Part shown: one piece after another, positions 49,371 through 59,748 of the stretch
How positions within the stretch are numbered: the first letter of the stretch is position 1
How the letters are laid out: each line of letters opens with the position of its first letter
From: Blakeslea trispora
Taxonomy: Eukaryota; Mucoromycota; Mucoromycetes; Mucorales; Choanephoraceae
Length of the DNA: 64,000 bases
Reading direction: 5' to 3'
NCBI GenBank assembly: GCA_025331445.1
Contig: JAIWNE010000003.1
Coordinates: 620,001-684,000, forward strand
Program-made: the position numbers and the translations under genes
The notes under the pieces: generated by a model
The model's input: the letters and a program-made list of their open reading frames with translations, nothing else
Told to the model about the DNA's origin: nothing
The model's database searches: none

Positions 49371-51426
49371 TTATTGATGGCGAGTTTTTCTCTTGCCTAA
49401 TGAGTACAAAGGTACTGCTCTTTGAATAGTCTTGATTAATTCAATATCATTTGCTATGATATTTCTTATGTTAAGCATCAAATGCAAGATTGGTATGATC
49501 TTGCTTGAGAACTCATTTACAGTTGTAGGAAAAGCAAGACGTATCGAGCGCTTTACGACAAACAAGGAGCCCTTTGGTTTCTCTAGAGTCATTGCTTGAA
49601 CATTGTTGCCTTATCGAACAATCAAAGTTAGTACTTGTCTAATAGTTCATGATGTGTACTTACAGTCGATCACAATGCCCACTTGCTTGATGTTGTTATT
49701 GTTGCAAAGGGCAACGGCTTGCTTTGGAAGCATAACGGGGCGCTTGAAATATGCTTCTTGCAATGTCTTGCTTTGGAAGCATAACAGGGCGCTTGAAATA
49801 TGCTTCTTGCAATGTCTTGCTTTTGAAGCATAACAGGGCATTTGAAGTATGCTTCTTGCAATGTCTTGCTTTTGAAGCATAGCGGGCGCTTGAAATATGC
49901 TTCTTGCAATGTCTTTGTTTCAAATTCTCCTGATTGAGCACCAATTTCCACACATCCAAGACGGTAGTTGTTGTATTGGAAACTCATATCTGGGATTTCG
50001 CAAGGTTCTTTCCTTGCAAGAGGCTCAACGCCACCGATGCTTCTACTGCTGTTTGTGATTGACGATACTTGATTTGATTGAGAGTGTCTATAAGATGCAG
50101 TTTTTTTTTTGAGTTGTTATAAAACTTTTACCCATTGTTGTTCAAGTCAAAGATATTTACCCGTGTACTTCTCCACCTGTTCCAATTAAAAAGGTTTTCA
50201 AGAAACCCCACAAAGAGTACAAAATCTCATCTTCGTCTTCAAATGCCTTCAAATCGAGTACATCGTTCTCAACAAACAAAAACAGAGCGTCTTCAAGAGC
50301 CTTTTTCAGCCACTTCTTATCATAGCTTTGTCTTCCTTTTACTTCTATTTGGCTGATTGTATCTTCTATGGCTTCAAAATCAAGCTTGTTCAGATAATAA
50401 AAAAGTGAGCACGTAGGCTATATACACAAAAAAAGATTAACTTACCTTTCCAACCAAGCCATTTAGGACTTGATGATGATTAGGACTCAAAGGATGCTCC
50501 AGGGAAAATTCACCTTCTTCTAGAATTTCTTCTTCTTCTGTGAACAAACCCTTCAAGTTTGCATCATACAGGTCGAGAATCAAATGATGGGAGGGACTAT
50601 ATAGCCAATAAGTAACATTGTTATGTGTATATAGGGATTGATACTTACTGTTCAACAATACACTTTAAAGCAAAGTCCCTCAACACATCTTCAACAAATC
50701 TGCCAGACTTCAGCCTCCACTTCTTGTCATCAGCAATGCTGTTGTAAAGCTCCTTTGCTAACTCGAGCTTGCTGGGAGTTAATTTAGCAGCGTACTGCAG
50801 CGACGTACTTGGCTTGCGGTTCTGGTCATTGTTTCGCTATTTTATATATTAGCCTCAAATAGTTTTGTATCGCCTACAATCCAGATTTACCTTGCTGAGA
50901 ATCTTTAAATATGAAGAAAATGTTATTACTATAGCCTAGCTAAATATGCATTTATATTGAAAGCTTACCAATCTTTCCCAGATCTTTGAAGCGTTGCCCT
51001 TAATCTGAGAAAAAAAATATTAGTCTTTTTCTTGGATTCAACCAGTAAAATTTATTATTTCATACAGGTTTCACTTTATGCACTTTGGCACTGGCCAAAT
51101 AGAACTTATACCAATTGTTGATAACTTGGCAAAATGGCAGGCAAGTCCTCCTTCTTTTTGAAGGACAAGCCTCTTTCCACCGACATGTTGCTCAAGTGCT
51201 GCTGCCAGACGCTTCTTTTTCTAGCGATAGGAATTCGCGTGAACTTGGTCTTGAAATCATTGAGGTAAGGAAGACCAAGCTTGACAACAGCCACGCGTCG
51301 GATCTCTTCTTCATCTTCTTCAGGATGCTCGACAAGAAATTGTCTCAAAGAGCATTCGAGCTTGTCCAACATAGCCTTAACGTGGGGCTTTTCTTGGAGT
51401 AAACTTTTGGTAGGAAGGAATTGCAT
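49371..51426 (-). pseudogene. Mucorales-type expanded family of unknown function, disrupted
   Basis: Multi-exon gene starting MQFLPTKSLLQEKPHVKA at 51426 and ending QRAVPLYSLGKRKTRHQ, stop at 49371. Recognisable segments: PSHHLILDLYDANLKGLFT, LARKEPCEIPDMSFQYNN, LGCVEIGAQSGEFETKTLQ and the C-terminal GSLFVVKRSIRLAFPTTVNEF. From memory this architecture recurs as a large lineage-specific family in Mucorales, with no known function. A 49-bp tandem array (49721-49915) interrupts the conserved EIG...KTLQEAYFKRP region; a 1-bp loss in one copy leaves the upstream and downstream frames out of register. The last intron (about 49663-49611) has a perfect TACTAAC branch site. A second doubtful spot is at 51106-51115, where either a long intron or a +1 shift is needed. 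Confidence 0.6.
49721..49915. repeat. 49-bp coding minisatellite, 4 copies
   Basis: Units start at 49721, 49770, 49819 and 49868; lengths 49, 49, 49, 48. Each begins GCTTTGGAAGCATAAC or GCTTTTGAAGCATA. Three extra copies add 147 nt (49 codons), which alone would preserve frame; the missing base in the fourth breaks it. Confidence 0.92.
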
Positions 51427-52651
51427 GTTATAGGTGAAGGGAAAGAGATAGGAAAAGAGAAGAGATTTATTTTTTTTTTATTATGATTTTTTAAAGACAA
51501 AGAAATTTATAAAAACACGTCATGCAATAACATTTGAAATCGTGTAGTAGAAGGAGACAAAACAACTATAGCTCTGGCCACGAGTCTGACTCTTCTGACG
51601 AAAACTAAAATAAACCATTATTTTATCAATTTTTATATGCATTTTTTTTTACTGCTTAAGCTGAGCTCCAATCAAATAAGACATGAAAAGAATGGGGGGA
51701 GGGTGAAAGTTCTTTATCGGAGATGAACTGAGGGGAGGTTGAGGGGAGTGGGGGAGGCCGCTCATGCTTAATTAGCAAGGTATTTCAATTTTTTGGCGAA
51801 GAGAAAAACGCTAACTTAACGTAAATTTTTTGCAACCTAGGTGACATTATTAGAGTATTTGGCTATGAAATCACATATCTTAGCACATCTTTGCCTATCT
51901 AAAATTTACAGATAGACCATTTGCTCTTCTTCTTGTATGTGACTATAATTTTGGTTCATTCATACAGAACCCAACAAAGAAGACGAGACTATTCATTCTT
52001 GTGTGCTATACATCTAAAGAAGGAAAAAGTTTTCAACATTTTCCATTAGACCATATGTGCTTGGATCATTGATTAGATAACAAAGGATCAAGATGTTTGA
52101 ACCAGTGCATCTCAATACATTGAGTTTCTTTGCTTCTCAATCAAGTCTATCCAAAGACAGACAAGGCAAACACCAGTTTTAGTGTGGCCAAGAGATTCAA
52201 TATACTGTCTCTTACAATTGCAAAAAAAAGAAGAAACAGATTAGCATTGGTTATACAATCAAGTCAGAATGTGACTCAATCAACAATACAAAAGAGAGGG
52301 TAAGAAGGAAAGAAAATAAACATTTCAGACATAAAAATCGTTGTCTCTGCTTCACAAACTTGGTATAATTGCCATCTTTTTTTTTTCTTTAAAGATATTT
52401 TGTAAACTGATTTAATTACAATACAAACTTGAGAAAAGCGAAAAGTGAGTTAATTAAGATGCGTGTTTTATCAAGCCTTCTATCAACTTATTCATTTCAG
52501 GCACCAGAGCATGAATTCATAGAGTGTGGCTTGTCAAGCTACTCTGTTTTAAAGCTCAGATCCTTTTTTTGGTCTTCGAAAATCTAGCTTATTTTTTTTA
52601 TTGTTATTATCTTTTTTTTTTTTCAATCAAAAAGATCAGACAAGATCTCCC
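51427..52651. other. Intergenic with G-rich tract
   Basis: 1.2 kb. G-rich stretch at 51694-51758 has several runs of 3-6 G on the plus strand and could form a quadruplex. The rest is AT-rich without a supported gene. Confidence 0.5.
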
Positions 52652-53307
52652 ATGTCTACTTACGAAAAAAAGGCTTCCAACCGTAAAGGAAACAACTCCA
52701 AAAAGGGCCAAGCTCATCAAAACACAACCGCCTGGAAGGCCAACAAGAACTCCAAAAAGTCAAGAGAGATTGCAGCTTTACCAGTCTATGGTCTCTGTCA
52801 GCGATGTACCGATGTTATCATGTGGCGTAAGAAGTACAAGAAGTATAAGCCTTTGACAACTGTAAAGAGATGGTGAGTTTTATTGTTTTAGACTGATAAG
52901 CCAAACTAATAACATATGCTTATATAGTACATGCTGTCAAGAGAAGGCTATTAAAGAAGCATACCATGTTCTCTGTGATAACTGTGCTCGTGACAAAGGT
53001 GTATGTGCCAAATGTCTTGAATCCAAGGAGATTCTTGTTTCGTAAGTTGACAAAAGACGATAGTTTATTGGTACTAAACCTCTTGAATAGTAAGGATGAA
53101 ATCAAGTCAAATGCTGATGAAATGAGAGAAGAACAAGAATTAGAGCGTATGTTGAACAGAATGACACTTCGTCAAAGAAGAAGTTATATGCGTAAATTGG
53201 AGAGAGGAGATGATGTCTCTGGCATTACCAGCAAAGCAGATGGCAGTGATTTTGATTTTGAAGAAAGTGATTTTGAAGACGAAGATGATGAGGAAGAAGA
53301 AGACTAG
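52652..53307 (+). CDS. C9orf85-like (DUF2039) conserved Cys-rich protein
   Basis: Conserved eukaryotic protein of unknown function. Three exons (52652-52872, 52928-53041, 53091-53307) sum to 552 nt, 183 residues. A basic N-terminus (KGNNSKKGQAHQNTTAWK) is followed by zinc-ligand-like clusters: CQRCTDVIMWRKKYKKYKPL, CTCCQEKAIKEAYHVLCDNC and CAKCLESKEI, matching the order in human C9orf85. The C-terminus is a coiled, basic segment (LERMLNRMTLRQRRSYMRKL) ending in a pure acidic run. Start chosen at the ATG just before the basic N-terminus. It is convergent with OST3, 136 bp between stops. Confidence 0.85.
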
Positions 53308-53443
53308 ACTTTTGAACCATGTATATAGAAAACCTCTTTTTTTTTCTTTTTTTCCAAGAAATACCCCTTCCTCTCTCTTTATATACTGAAGTCACAAAAA
53401 GAAAGAATAAATAGGATTATTACTGTTTTTCTTTATTTATTTC

Positions 53444-54737
53444 CTACAAAAGAAGCTTAAAGGGATATCCACCATTCTTGATCTTGAAAATGCCCAAAAG
53501 TGCACTGAAAATGAAGATGAGACAGGCCAACCAGATATAAATACCAATACGTTGACGAAGAGGATCTTCCAGTTTAGGCACAGAAGTGATCAATGCAATC
53601 AAAGAAAATGCCAAAACACCATCTAATGAGAAGACAATCAGTTAAAAAATATGCATTCTCTCGAATATCTTTATCATAACTTACAAACACTGGCAATAAT
53701 TTGTGATTCAGCACCCAATTGAGAAGAGAAGCTATGAAGAAAGTGTGTTAGTTTTATACAGTAGAAAACCAAATGTGATGACTGTATTACCCAGCAGCAA
53801 TGTAGTTAATTTCACCATTTTTGCCTGGTAAAAAGAAGGCAGGCTGACGGATACGATTCCACATATAGCCTGAAGTCATGACCAAGATAATACCGATTGA
53901 GATGACTGTCCAGGTATTTTTGTGATAAAAGATGAATGCAAAGTTGCGATAAGCAAACTTGAGGACAGCAGCAGCAACAACAGCCAAAATGACCTTTTTG
54001 GTTACTTGAGTGTAATCAATAGGACGTTTGACAGGTACTTTGAATCCAGTTTGTTGACTCAAGAATTCAGCAAAGTTCTCTGCTTGGAATCCACTAAGAA
54101 CACAAAATATTATATAATTTACTTTTCTCTTCTTTCCTATCTTTTTTTTAAAAAAAAAAGCTTACCTTCTAGTTAAATCATATTTGACAAACTCAACTGT
54201 TTCACCTGCTTTTTGAGGAGGGAAATAAAAGACATTGGGTGCAGACATCAATTTAAGCTAAATGCACAATTATTCATATGCTTCATCAACCAATCATATT
54301 AAAACAATCTTACCTTTTGATAAATAGCTTGACCGTCTTGGAAATCCAAATGACCAAAGAAGAGGTTGTCTTTTTCCTTTGTACCTGAAAAGCTCTTGGC
54401 TACAAGTTCATATTCAGGGTCAAATTGGCTTTTTTTTAAAAAAAAAAAAAAAAGAGAGAAGGAGGCGCGTTCAGTTATTGATTTCATATGTATCGATCAT
54501 ATCAGCTACATACCGACAAGGCATACAGTTAAATTGAGAACCGAGAGCTGTCAGTAAGACAACCATACCGTAATCGCGCTTGCCTTCGGTGAATCTATCA
54601 TACGTGTTGGAGTTTAATTTGACAAGATTGTTGCTTTGTACTAGTGAAATGAGCTTGTCTTTTTTAGGATCTGCAGATACAAGTCCAAGCAAGATGAGCT
54701 GAAGGACTACAAAAAGAAACGAAATGGTCTGTTTCAT
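53444..54737 (-). CDS. OST3: Oligosaccharyltransferase subunit Ost3/Ost6
   Basis: Thioredoxin-fold subunit of the ER N-glycosylation enzyme that holds substrate cysteines in mixed disulfides. Signal peptide at residues 1-22 (ending GLVSA). The luminal thioredoxin domain carries the CMPC redox motif followed by RQFDPEYELVAKSF. Four membrane segments follow, beginning VILAVVAAAVLKFAY, then WTVISIGIILVMTSGYMW, SSQLGAESQIIAS and GIYIWLACLIFIFSALLG. The product ends GYPFKLLL at 53444. About 330 residues in several exons, as expected. Introns are 50-80 nt with long A/T runs. Whether it is Ost3 or Ost6 cannot be separated. Confidence 0.92.
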
Positions 54738-55678
54738 TTCTCAAAGTGATGTCAATGACTGAAAGAAACCAACCAAAATAATAATAATAATTCAAAAGAA
54801 ATACAAATCCAGATTGCACAAATGAAATTTGCACACACATTTATATGAGCTTCTGCATTGCCTCTGTAAACAAGCATTTTTTTAAGAAGAAAAAAGATAG
54901 TAAGCGCGTGTGTGTATTAAAGCCTTATGTTGACAAGGAGGCTTTATTCTTTTTGCTTAAAAAGCGTGTTTAATATGGTTGATTTCGTTTTCTTTTCTTT
55001 TTGCTCTTCTTGGAAAACAAGAGACTGATAACTCATTCAAGCTCTCGAGAAGTACACCTTACTCTGGGCCCTTTTGTTGCAACTTTATTTATATCACAAC
55101 TGCTAGTATTTATGCTGAGAGCAATCCATTCTTTTTTTTTTGAGAGTATATATAAGATCTGACACAGATAAATCATATCGCGAAACTTTAGGATGACTTA
55201 TGATGGAAGCTATCTAGATCAGTTTCTTTGACTATGTCTAGAGCTAGATAGATTGCTCGTAAAATGGTAAATCTACTAAAAATCAACACAAGCTAATAGG
55301 TGATTTTTGCCTCTAGGTGTTGTAACATGACAGTGGGCATTTGTGTTTAATGAAAGGAGGATTTCATTTCCTGAAATATTGCAATAGTTTGCAATAGGTA
55401 TTTTTCTGTTTGTTTTGATAGAAGGCTCAATGATTTTCGACGTATGTTCCCGCTCATCAGCAGTACCATATGGATTATTGTTAGATTTGGCTAGAGAAGG
55501 AGCTGAAGCAGGGCAAGGCGGACCTACCTGATCATCCTAACTCATTGTAACATTTGAGGTTTCAATACCCAATAGATATATCAGGCCCATGCCAATACTT
55601 GCATGTATGCTATTAAATAGATCAGATATTTCGAAATACGAGTGCATCGATTTGAAGTGATAAGTGACCTCTAATTTG
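54738..55678. other. Intergenic, OST3 promoter side
   Basis: 940 bp. GAGTATATATAAGA near 55142-55155 is TATA-like on the plus strand but no plus-strand gene follows. It may belong to a decayed LTR next to the retrotransposon relic; not proven. Confidence 0.4.
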
Positions 55679-56880
55679 TTATATCCTGTTGCTATTTACG
55701 AGTTTAATTTTTCCTCTACTTTTATTTATTACCAAATTTAAGTGTCTTGCCCATGTTGGAGAGATCGAGGAGAATGAGCAGCCATAATCTAACAATGCCC
55801 AAGTTTTTGCGTTCTCTGTTGTCAAAGGAAGATATATAAACTTGCCAGCTAACAGGGTTTTTTCTGGCGATTGTGCAAAATATTCATCTTTCAGAACAGG
55901 AGACTTACAATCGGCTTTTCCTTTGCCTTTTGGGGCGAAATCAGCAGTAGCAAAGTTGAGGTAATGATCTTTATCAGAAGAATTGTCGCGCTCATCTTCG
56001 TCTTCAGAAGGAGCAGGAGGATGCGACTTCTTGGTCTTTGTACGGATACGACCAGAGGAATAAGGGAGAAGAGGAGAGGGATTTGCATACATGCTTGGAA
56101 TTCCAAGGCTTATTGCATTGATAACAGCGTTTGCTGGAGCTTACTCTACTTTTTTTTTAGAGGATATTGTGATCGCTCTTTTCTTATACGCTTTGCAATT
56201 CTGAATGTCATGCGCGACTGTATCATGCACGTGGTAACATGCCTTTGAGCGTGGCTGACTAGTAAAGGCTTCTTGATGAGAGCGGCCAAGGCGAGAAGAA
56301 GGAGAAAAGCGTGGGTGAGAAAGTTTCTTTGGGCCGTGCATCTTTCGATGGGATCCCATTTTCTTGAGAACCTTGATATTATTCTCTGCATCATCAATTG
56401 CCAAGAGGACTCGGATCATACAATCCAGTGAGTCTTTGCTAGGATCTTCACTCAGGCTTACTACCTTGAGGACCGTTGCGTGGATGATAGCTGCAATGGG
56501 TTTAAGAAGGCAGTACTTCTTCATTGACTCATCTGTAAGTTAAGCTTTATAAACAGGTCAATGAAAGCGTTCGATGTATTGATACATACTCTCGTTGTGA
56601 TGTACAAAAAGACGATATAAGCTGTCAGTGGTCAATTGGCGAGTACGCTCTGGACTCACCAAATTTAGTGGACATAGCTTCTTTGTGTTCGAGAAGCGTC
56701 AGGGTTTGTTTCGAGAAACTCGTTTACCTAATTCATGATTTTCTCAGGAGCATTGATCTGGATAATTTGTAACCAGTTCTCGAGGGAAAGAGCTTGCTCA
56801 AATGCATGAATACATTTATGAGGTGTCTTGTAAATACGACCGAGAAGTGCCATGTATAATCACAGTGCCTAAAAAAAAGG
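55679..56880 (-). mobile_element. Ty3/gypsy-type retrotransposon relic (gag, protease start)
   Basis: Minus-strand remnants in several frames. A gag-like helical region lies at 56880-56530 (with in-frame stops), then ACYHVHDTVAHDIQNC, a degenerate zinc knuckle, and a second knuckle CYQCNKPWNSKHVC at about 56125. A retropepsin-like segment follows, TWALLDYGCSFSSISPTWA, where the catalytic D-[ST]-G is D-Y-G. Stops and a poly-A shift near 56150 separate the pieces. No reverse transcriptase, integrase or LTR pair was found, so this is a fossil truncated after the protease start. Confidence 0.7.
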
Positions 56881-57833
56881 GATATCTAAAGGGACAAGGC
56901 TCATGAATTGATAAAAACAATCTTGATTTACTTGAACTAAGCCGTTCGTTCTCTCATCACTAGTTTTAGAGGATGAAAATGAGTGTATCACAACTGATTT
57001 GTTTACGCTATACATGTCTTTGTGCCTTCGAGCTTATTTAAGCGATCTCTCATCTTGACCAATTACTCGCACAAAGACTTTAGTAAGGTGTAATCTATCT
57101 GTTAATTCAAGAGAATTAAACAAGATTGAAGAGAGGGCTTTTATCTATTGCAAGGATGAGATGTCTTACAGGATACATCATTCAACTTCTCATTTTATTC
57201 TTCAAAGAATAAGGATCAATCAAACAAAAGTCTATGATTGCTTCCTACACTATCTGCAATAGAAAAGATATAAAAGGCCGCACTTAAATAATTATAAGTT
57301 TCTTGTCAAAGACTCATTACCAAAATACAAACTATATCAATCTCTTACAATGATTTTATCAATTAAAAGCTACTGAAAAGTCACTTGATTGCTGTATACA
57401 ATAACACAAATTATCAATGCAAGAAAAGGAAAGATACGCTTGCGTTGATAAGGCATGGAACGCTGCTTCTAATTATGTGGTTTAATTACTAGTAATAACC
57501 GAGACTGGTATTTTTTAATAGTTGAATTGCTGATTATAAATGTTGATAAGCTTGACAATACTTCTCTTAATTTTAATTATGATGTCTGATCTTCTATTCT
57601 TGATTTCTCTTTCAATACCAAATCGATTCGGTATTCAAATACTTTATATCAGATGTCGTATATACACCAATAAGCAATGATAGGGCGGTAGTGCATATAA
57701 TGTGGTTAAAGTAGTCTTTACTCTAAGTGTACCTACCAACAAGTCCAAGCCGAACAAGTGCGGTGGTCACGTGACATTTTAGCAAAATTAATAACTTACT
57801 ATATTATGTTTTTATTTTGCAACAAAAATATCT
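56881..57833. other. AT-rich intergenic upstream of the tRNA
   Basis: About 950 bp with no coding frame. May include further retroelement debris but nothing recognisable. Confidence 0.45.
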
Positions 57834-57907
57834 GCTTCTATGGCGCAATTGGCTAGCGCGTCTGACTGTTAATCAGGAGGTTGGTGGTTCGAGCCCACCT
57901 AGGAGCG
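57834..57907 (+). tRNA. tRNA-Asn (anticodon GTT)
   Basis: 74-nt cloverleaf without intron. Acceptor stem GCTTCTA pairs with TAGGAGC (one G-T). D arm GCGC/GCGC. Anticodon stem TCTGA/TCAGG with loop CTGTTAA, anticodon GTT. T arm GGTGG TTCGAGC CCACC, discriminator G. Internal B box GGTTCGAGCCC present. A T-rich stretch follows at 57908. Confidence 0.96.
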
Positions 57908-57962
57908 TTTCTTTTGAATTTTAAAGATTTCTTGTTAATTTTTTTTTATTGCTACTGTTGTT

Positions 57963-58062
57963 ACAGGACAAAGGATAGTTTTTGCAGTAACTTGAGAAAG
58001 AAAACAAATAGATATAACAGAGCAATCAGGCAGCAAGGTTATAAGTAATGAGCACCAGGTTT
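57963..58062 (+). repeat. Diverged direct repeat, copy A
   Basis: Begins ACAGGACAAAGGATAG and contains AACAGAGCAA, GGCAGCAAG and GTAATGAG in the same order as the copy 597 bp downstream. Confidence 0.7.
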
Positions 58063-58559
58063 TAAGTCGTCCGACTAGAGATATAAGTAAAGTAAAGAGA
58101 ATAAAGTAATATAAAAGAAGAGATGCAATAAATGAATACAATGATATGTAATAAATATCAAGGGAACTAATAACAATATGTGGATTTAGGTAGTGAATAT
58201 GTCAAACTACAACCAAGCGTAAAGTAAATAAGAGAGATAATAGTTGAGTTTATTAATAACAGAAGATAAAAGAGTTTATATACTATTCTAAAAGAAGTCA
58301 TGTTGTACTTGCAAACTAATAATCTAAGCAGTCAAGTTAATGAGTCATCATGTATGTATCATTAGTACATGTCTAATAGTTCTATTCATTATGATATGGA
58401 GAGTCAGAGAAGGATTCTAATAAAGTTGTTATGTAATAAGAGATCAAGAGGAGCTGTCAAATGAGTAAAATACCAAATAGAAAATACAAAGATTGGATTC
58501 AAAGCAACGAAAAGAAGTCAAAAGATAATTGAGTACTAGGAAAATTCATGTGCGTAATA

Positions 58560-58655
58560 ACAGGACAAAGGATAAGTTTTGCAGTAGCTAACGAGAGAGA
58601 TACAACAGAGCAAAGGCAGCAAGACTACATGTAATGAGTATCACGTTGTTTAGAT
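58560..58655 (+). repeat. Diverged direct repeat, copy B
   Basis: Begins ACAGGACAAAGGATAAG; shares AACAGAGCAA, GGCAGCAAG and GTAATGAG with copy A, with small gaps. Weaker similarity continues downstream (GAATGCAATAATACAATA). Confidence 0.7.
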
Positions 58656-59035
58656 AACAAATTGCAAGATAGAATTAAGACAGGAAAGTGAATGCAATAA
58701 TACAATACAGTATCAAAGGAAATTTAGGCACCATAGAATAGGATTTTTTGTATATGTACAAGTGTGTTTTAAACACACACAAGAGTAAGTGATATATGTA
58801 TCTTTTAATAGACGGATAATAAAAGATAAGCATTTAATGCTTGCAATTGCCATTTCAATGATTATGTCTGTGAATTATCCTAGACTATATAAAATGAGCA
58901 AGTCAGCGAAGGGGTTTGCGTTTAGTTAATATGCAACCAAGAAATCAGAATAACGTGTCAGGTATTAATTTAAAGATGCGGGAAGAAGGCAAGAGACGGT
59001 TAGGTGTTCTATGTGCATAGACAAGTCCTTTTTTA

Positions 59036-59690
59036 TTAAAGTTCCATTTCTTGTTCTAAAGGTGAAAAGATATCAATGCCAGCTTCTAATGAATCAATCA
59101 GAATGCCCAAGCGTGGTCCATTTAATGTAGATTCCTAATATGTTGCGTTAGATATAAGAATGTCATTCACTTGTTTCTGCTTTTCACCTGTCTAATTTGG
59201 TCCAAATCAGTGCCAAAAGCTTGTGTGACCTTTGTCATGTATTTATCTCTAAACCGCTTAGCTACACTCTGCTGTTCTGGTGGTGTTGGGGCAAGATCTT
59301 CTTCCTTCTCTTCTTCCTCTTCTTCCTCTTCTTCCTCTTGATCGCTTTCCTCTTGATCGCTTTCCTCTTGATCACTTTCCTCCTCCTCTTCTTCTTGATC
59401 ACTTTCCTCTAATTGCTGCAAGTAGTCCTCTACCTTTTCGGGATCCATTTCTTCATCGAGATTGTCAAATAAGCCATTGCCTTTGGTATCTTGAATAACT
59501 TGTCAGTCAAATTCTATAGTTTCTTTTGATCAACCTACCATCTACCTAATCACCAAAAAAACATAAATAACTATACGCAGTGCTTATTCGGCTCTTCTTT
59601 ACTCACCTCTTCTTGTTGTGTCTTTACTGCTTTAGTAGGCTTGGAATTTAACTGTGTTTTAGCATTGCGCTTTTTTCCTGATAAAACCAT
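59036..59690 (-). CDS. RSA3: Ribosome assembly protein 3 (Rsa3)
   Basis: Nucleolar factor for early 60S ribosomal subunit assembly. Exons 59690-59607, 59545-59539, 59498-59188 and 59134-59036 sum to 501 nt, 166 residues. The basic N-terminus (MVLSGKKRNAKTQ) is followed by a long Glu/Ser/Asp-Gln acidic repeat, then the Rsa3 C-terminal domain RFRDKYMTKVTQAFGTDLDQ ending LGILIDSLEAGIDIFSPLE. The 7-nt second exon (GTAGATG) is inferred: without it the acidic part falls out of frame. Its start codon is only 58 bp from the PRP4 stop on the same strand. Confidence 0.83.
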
Positions 59691-59748
59691 TTTGTTTATT
59701 ACTAAAAAAAAAAGAAAAAAAAATAAAGCTTATATTCTATGACAGTCC

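Larger units (their letters stand above)
57908..59035. other. Intergenic AT-rich DNA downstream of tRNA-Asn
   Basis: 1.1 kb without genes, containing a diverged pair of direct repeats. Very AG-rich on the plus strand. Confidence 0.5.

Noticed and set aside
59197..59498. Plus-strand Leu/Phe-rich frames
   Set aside because: Antisense of the RSA3 acidic repeat.
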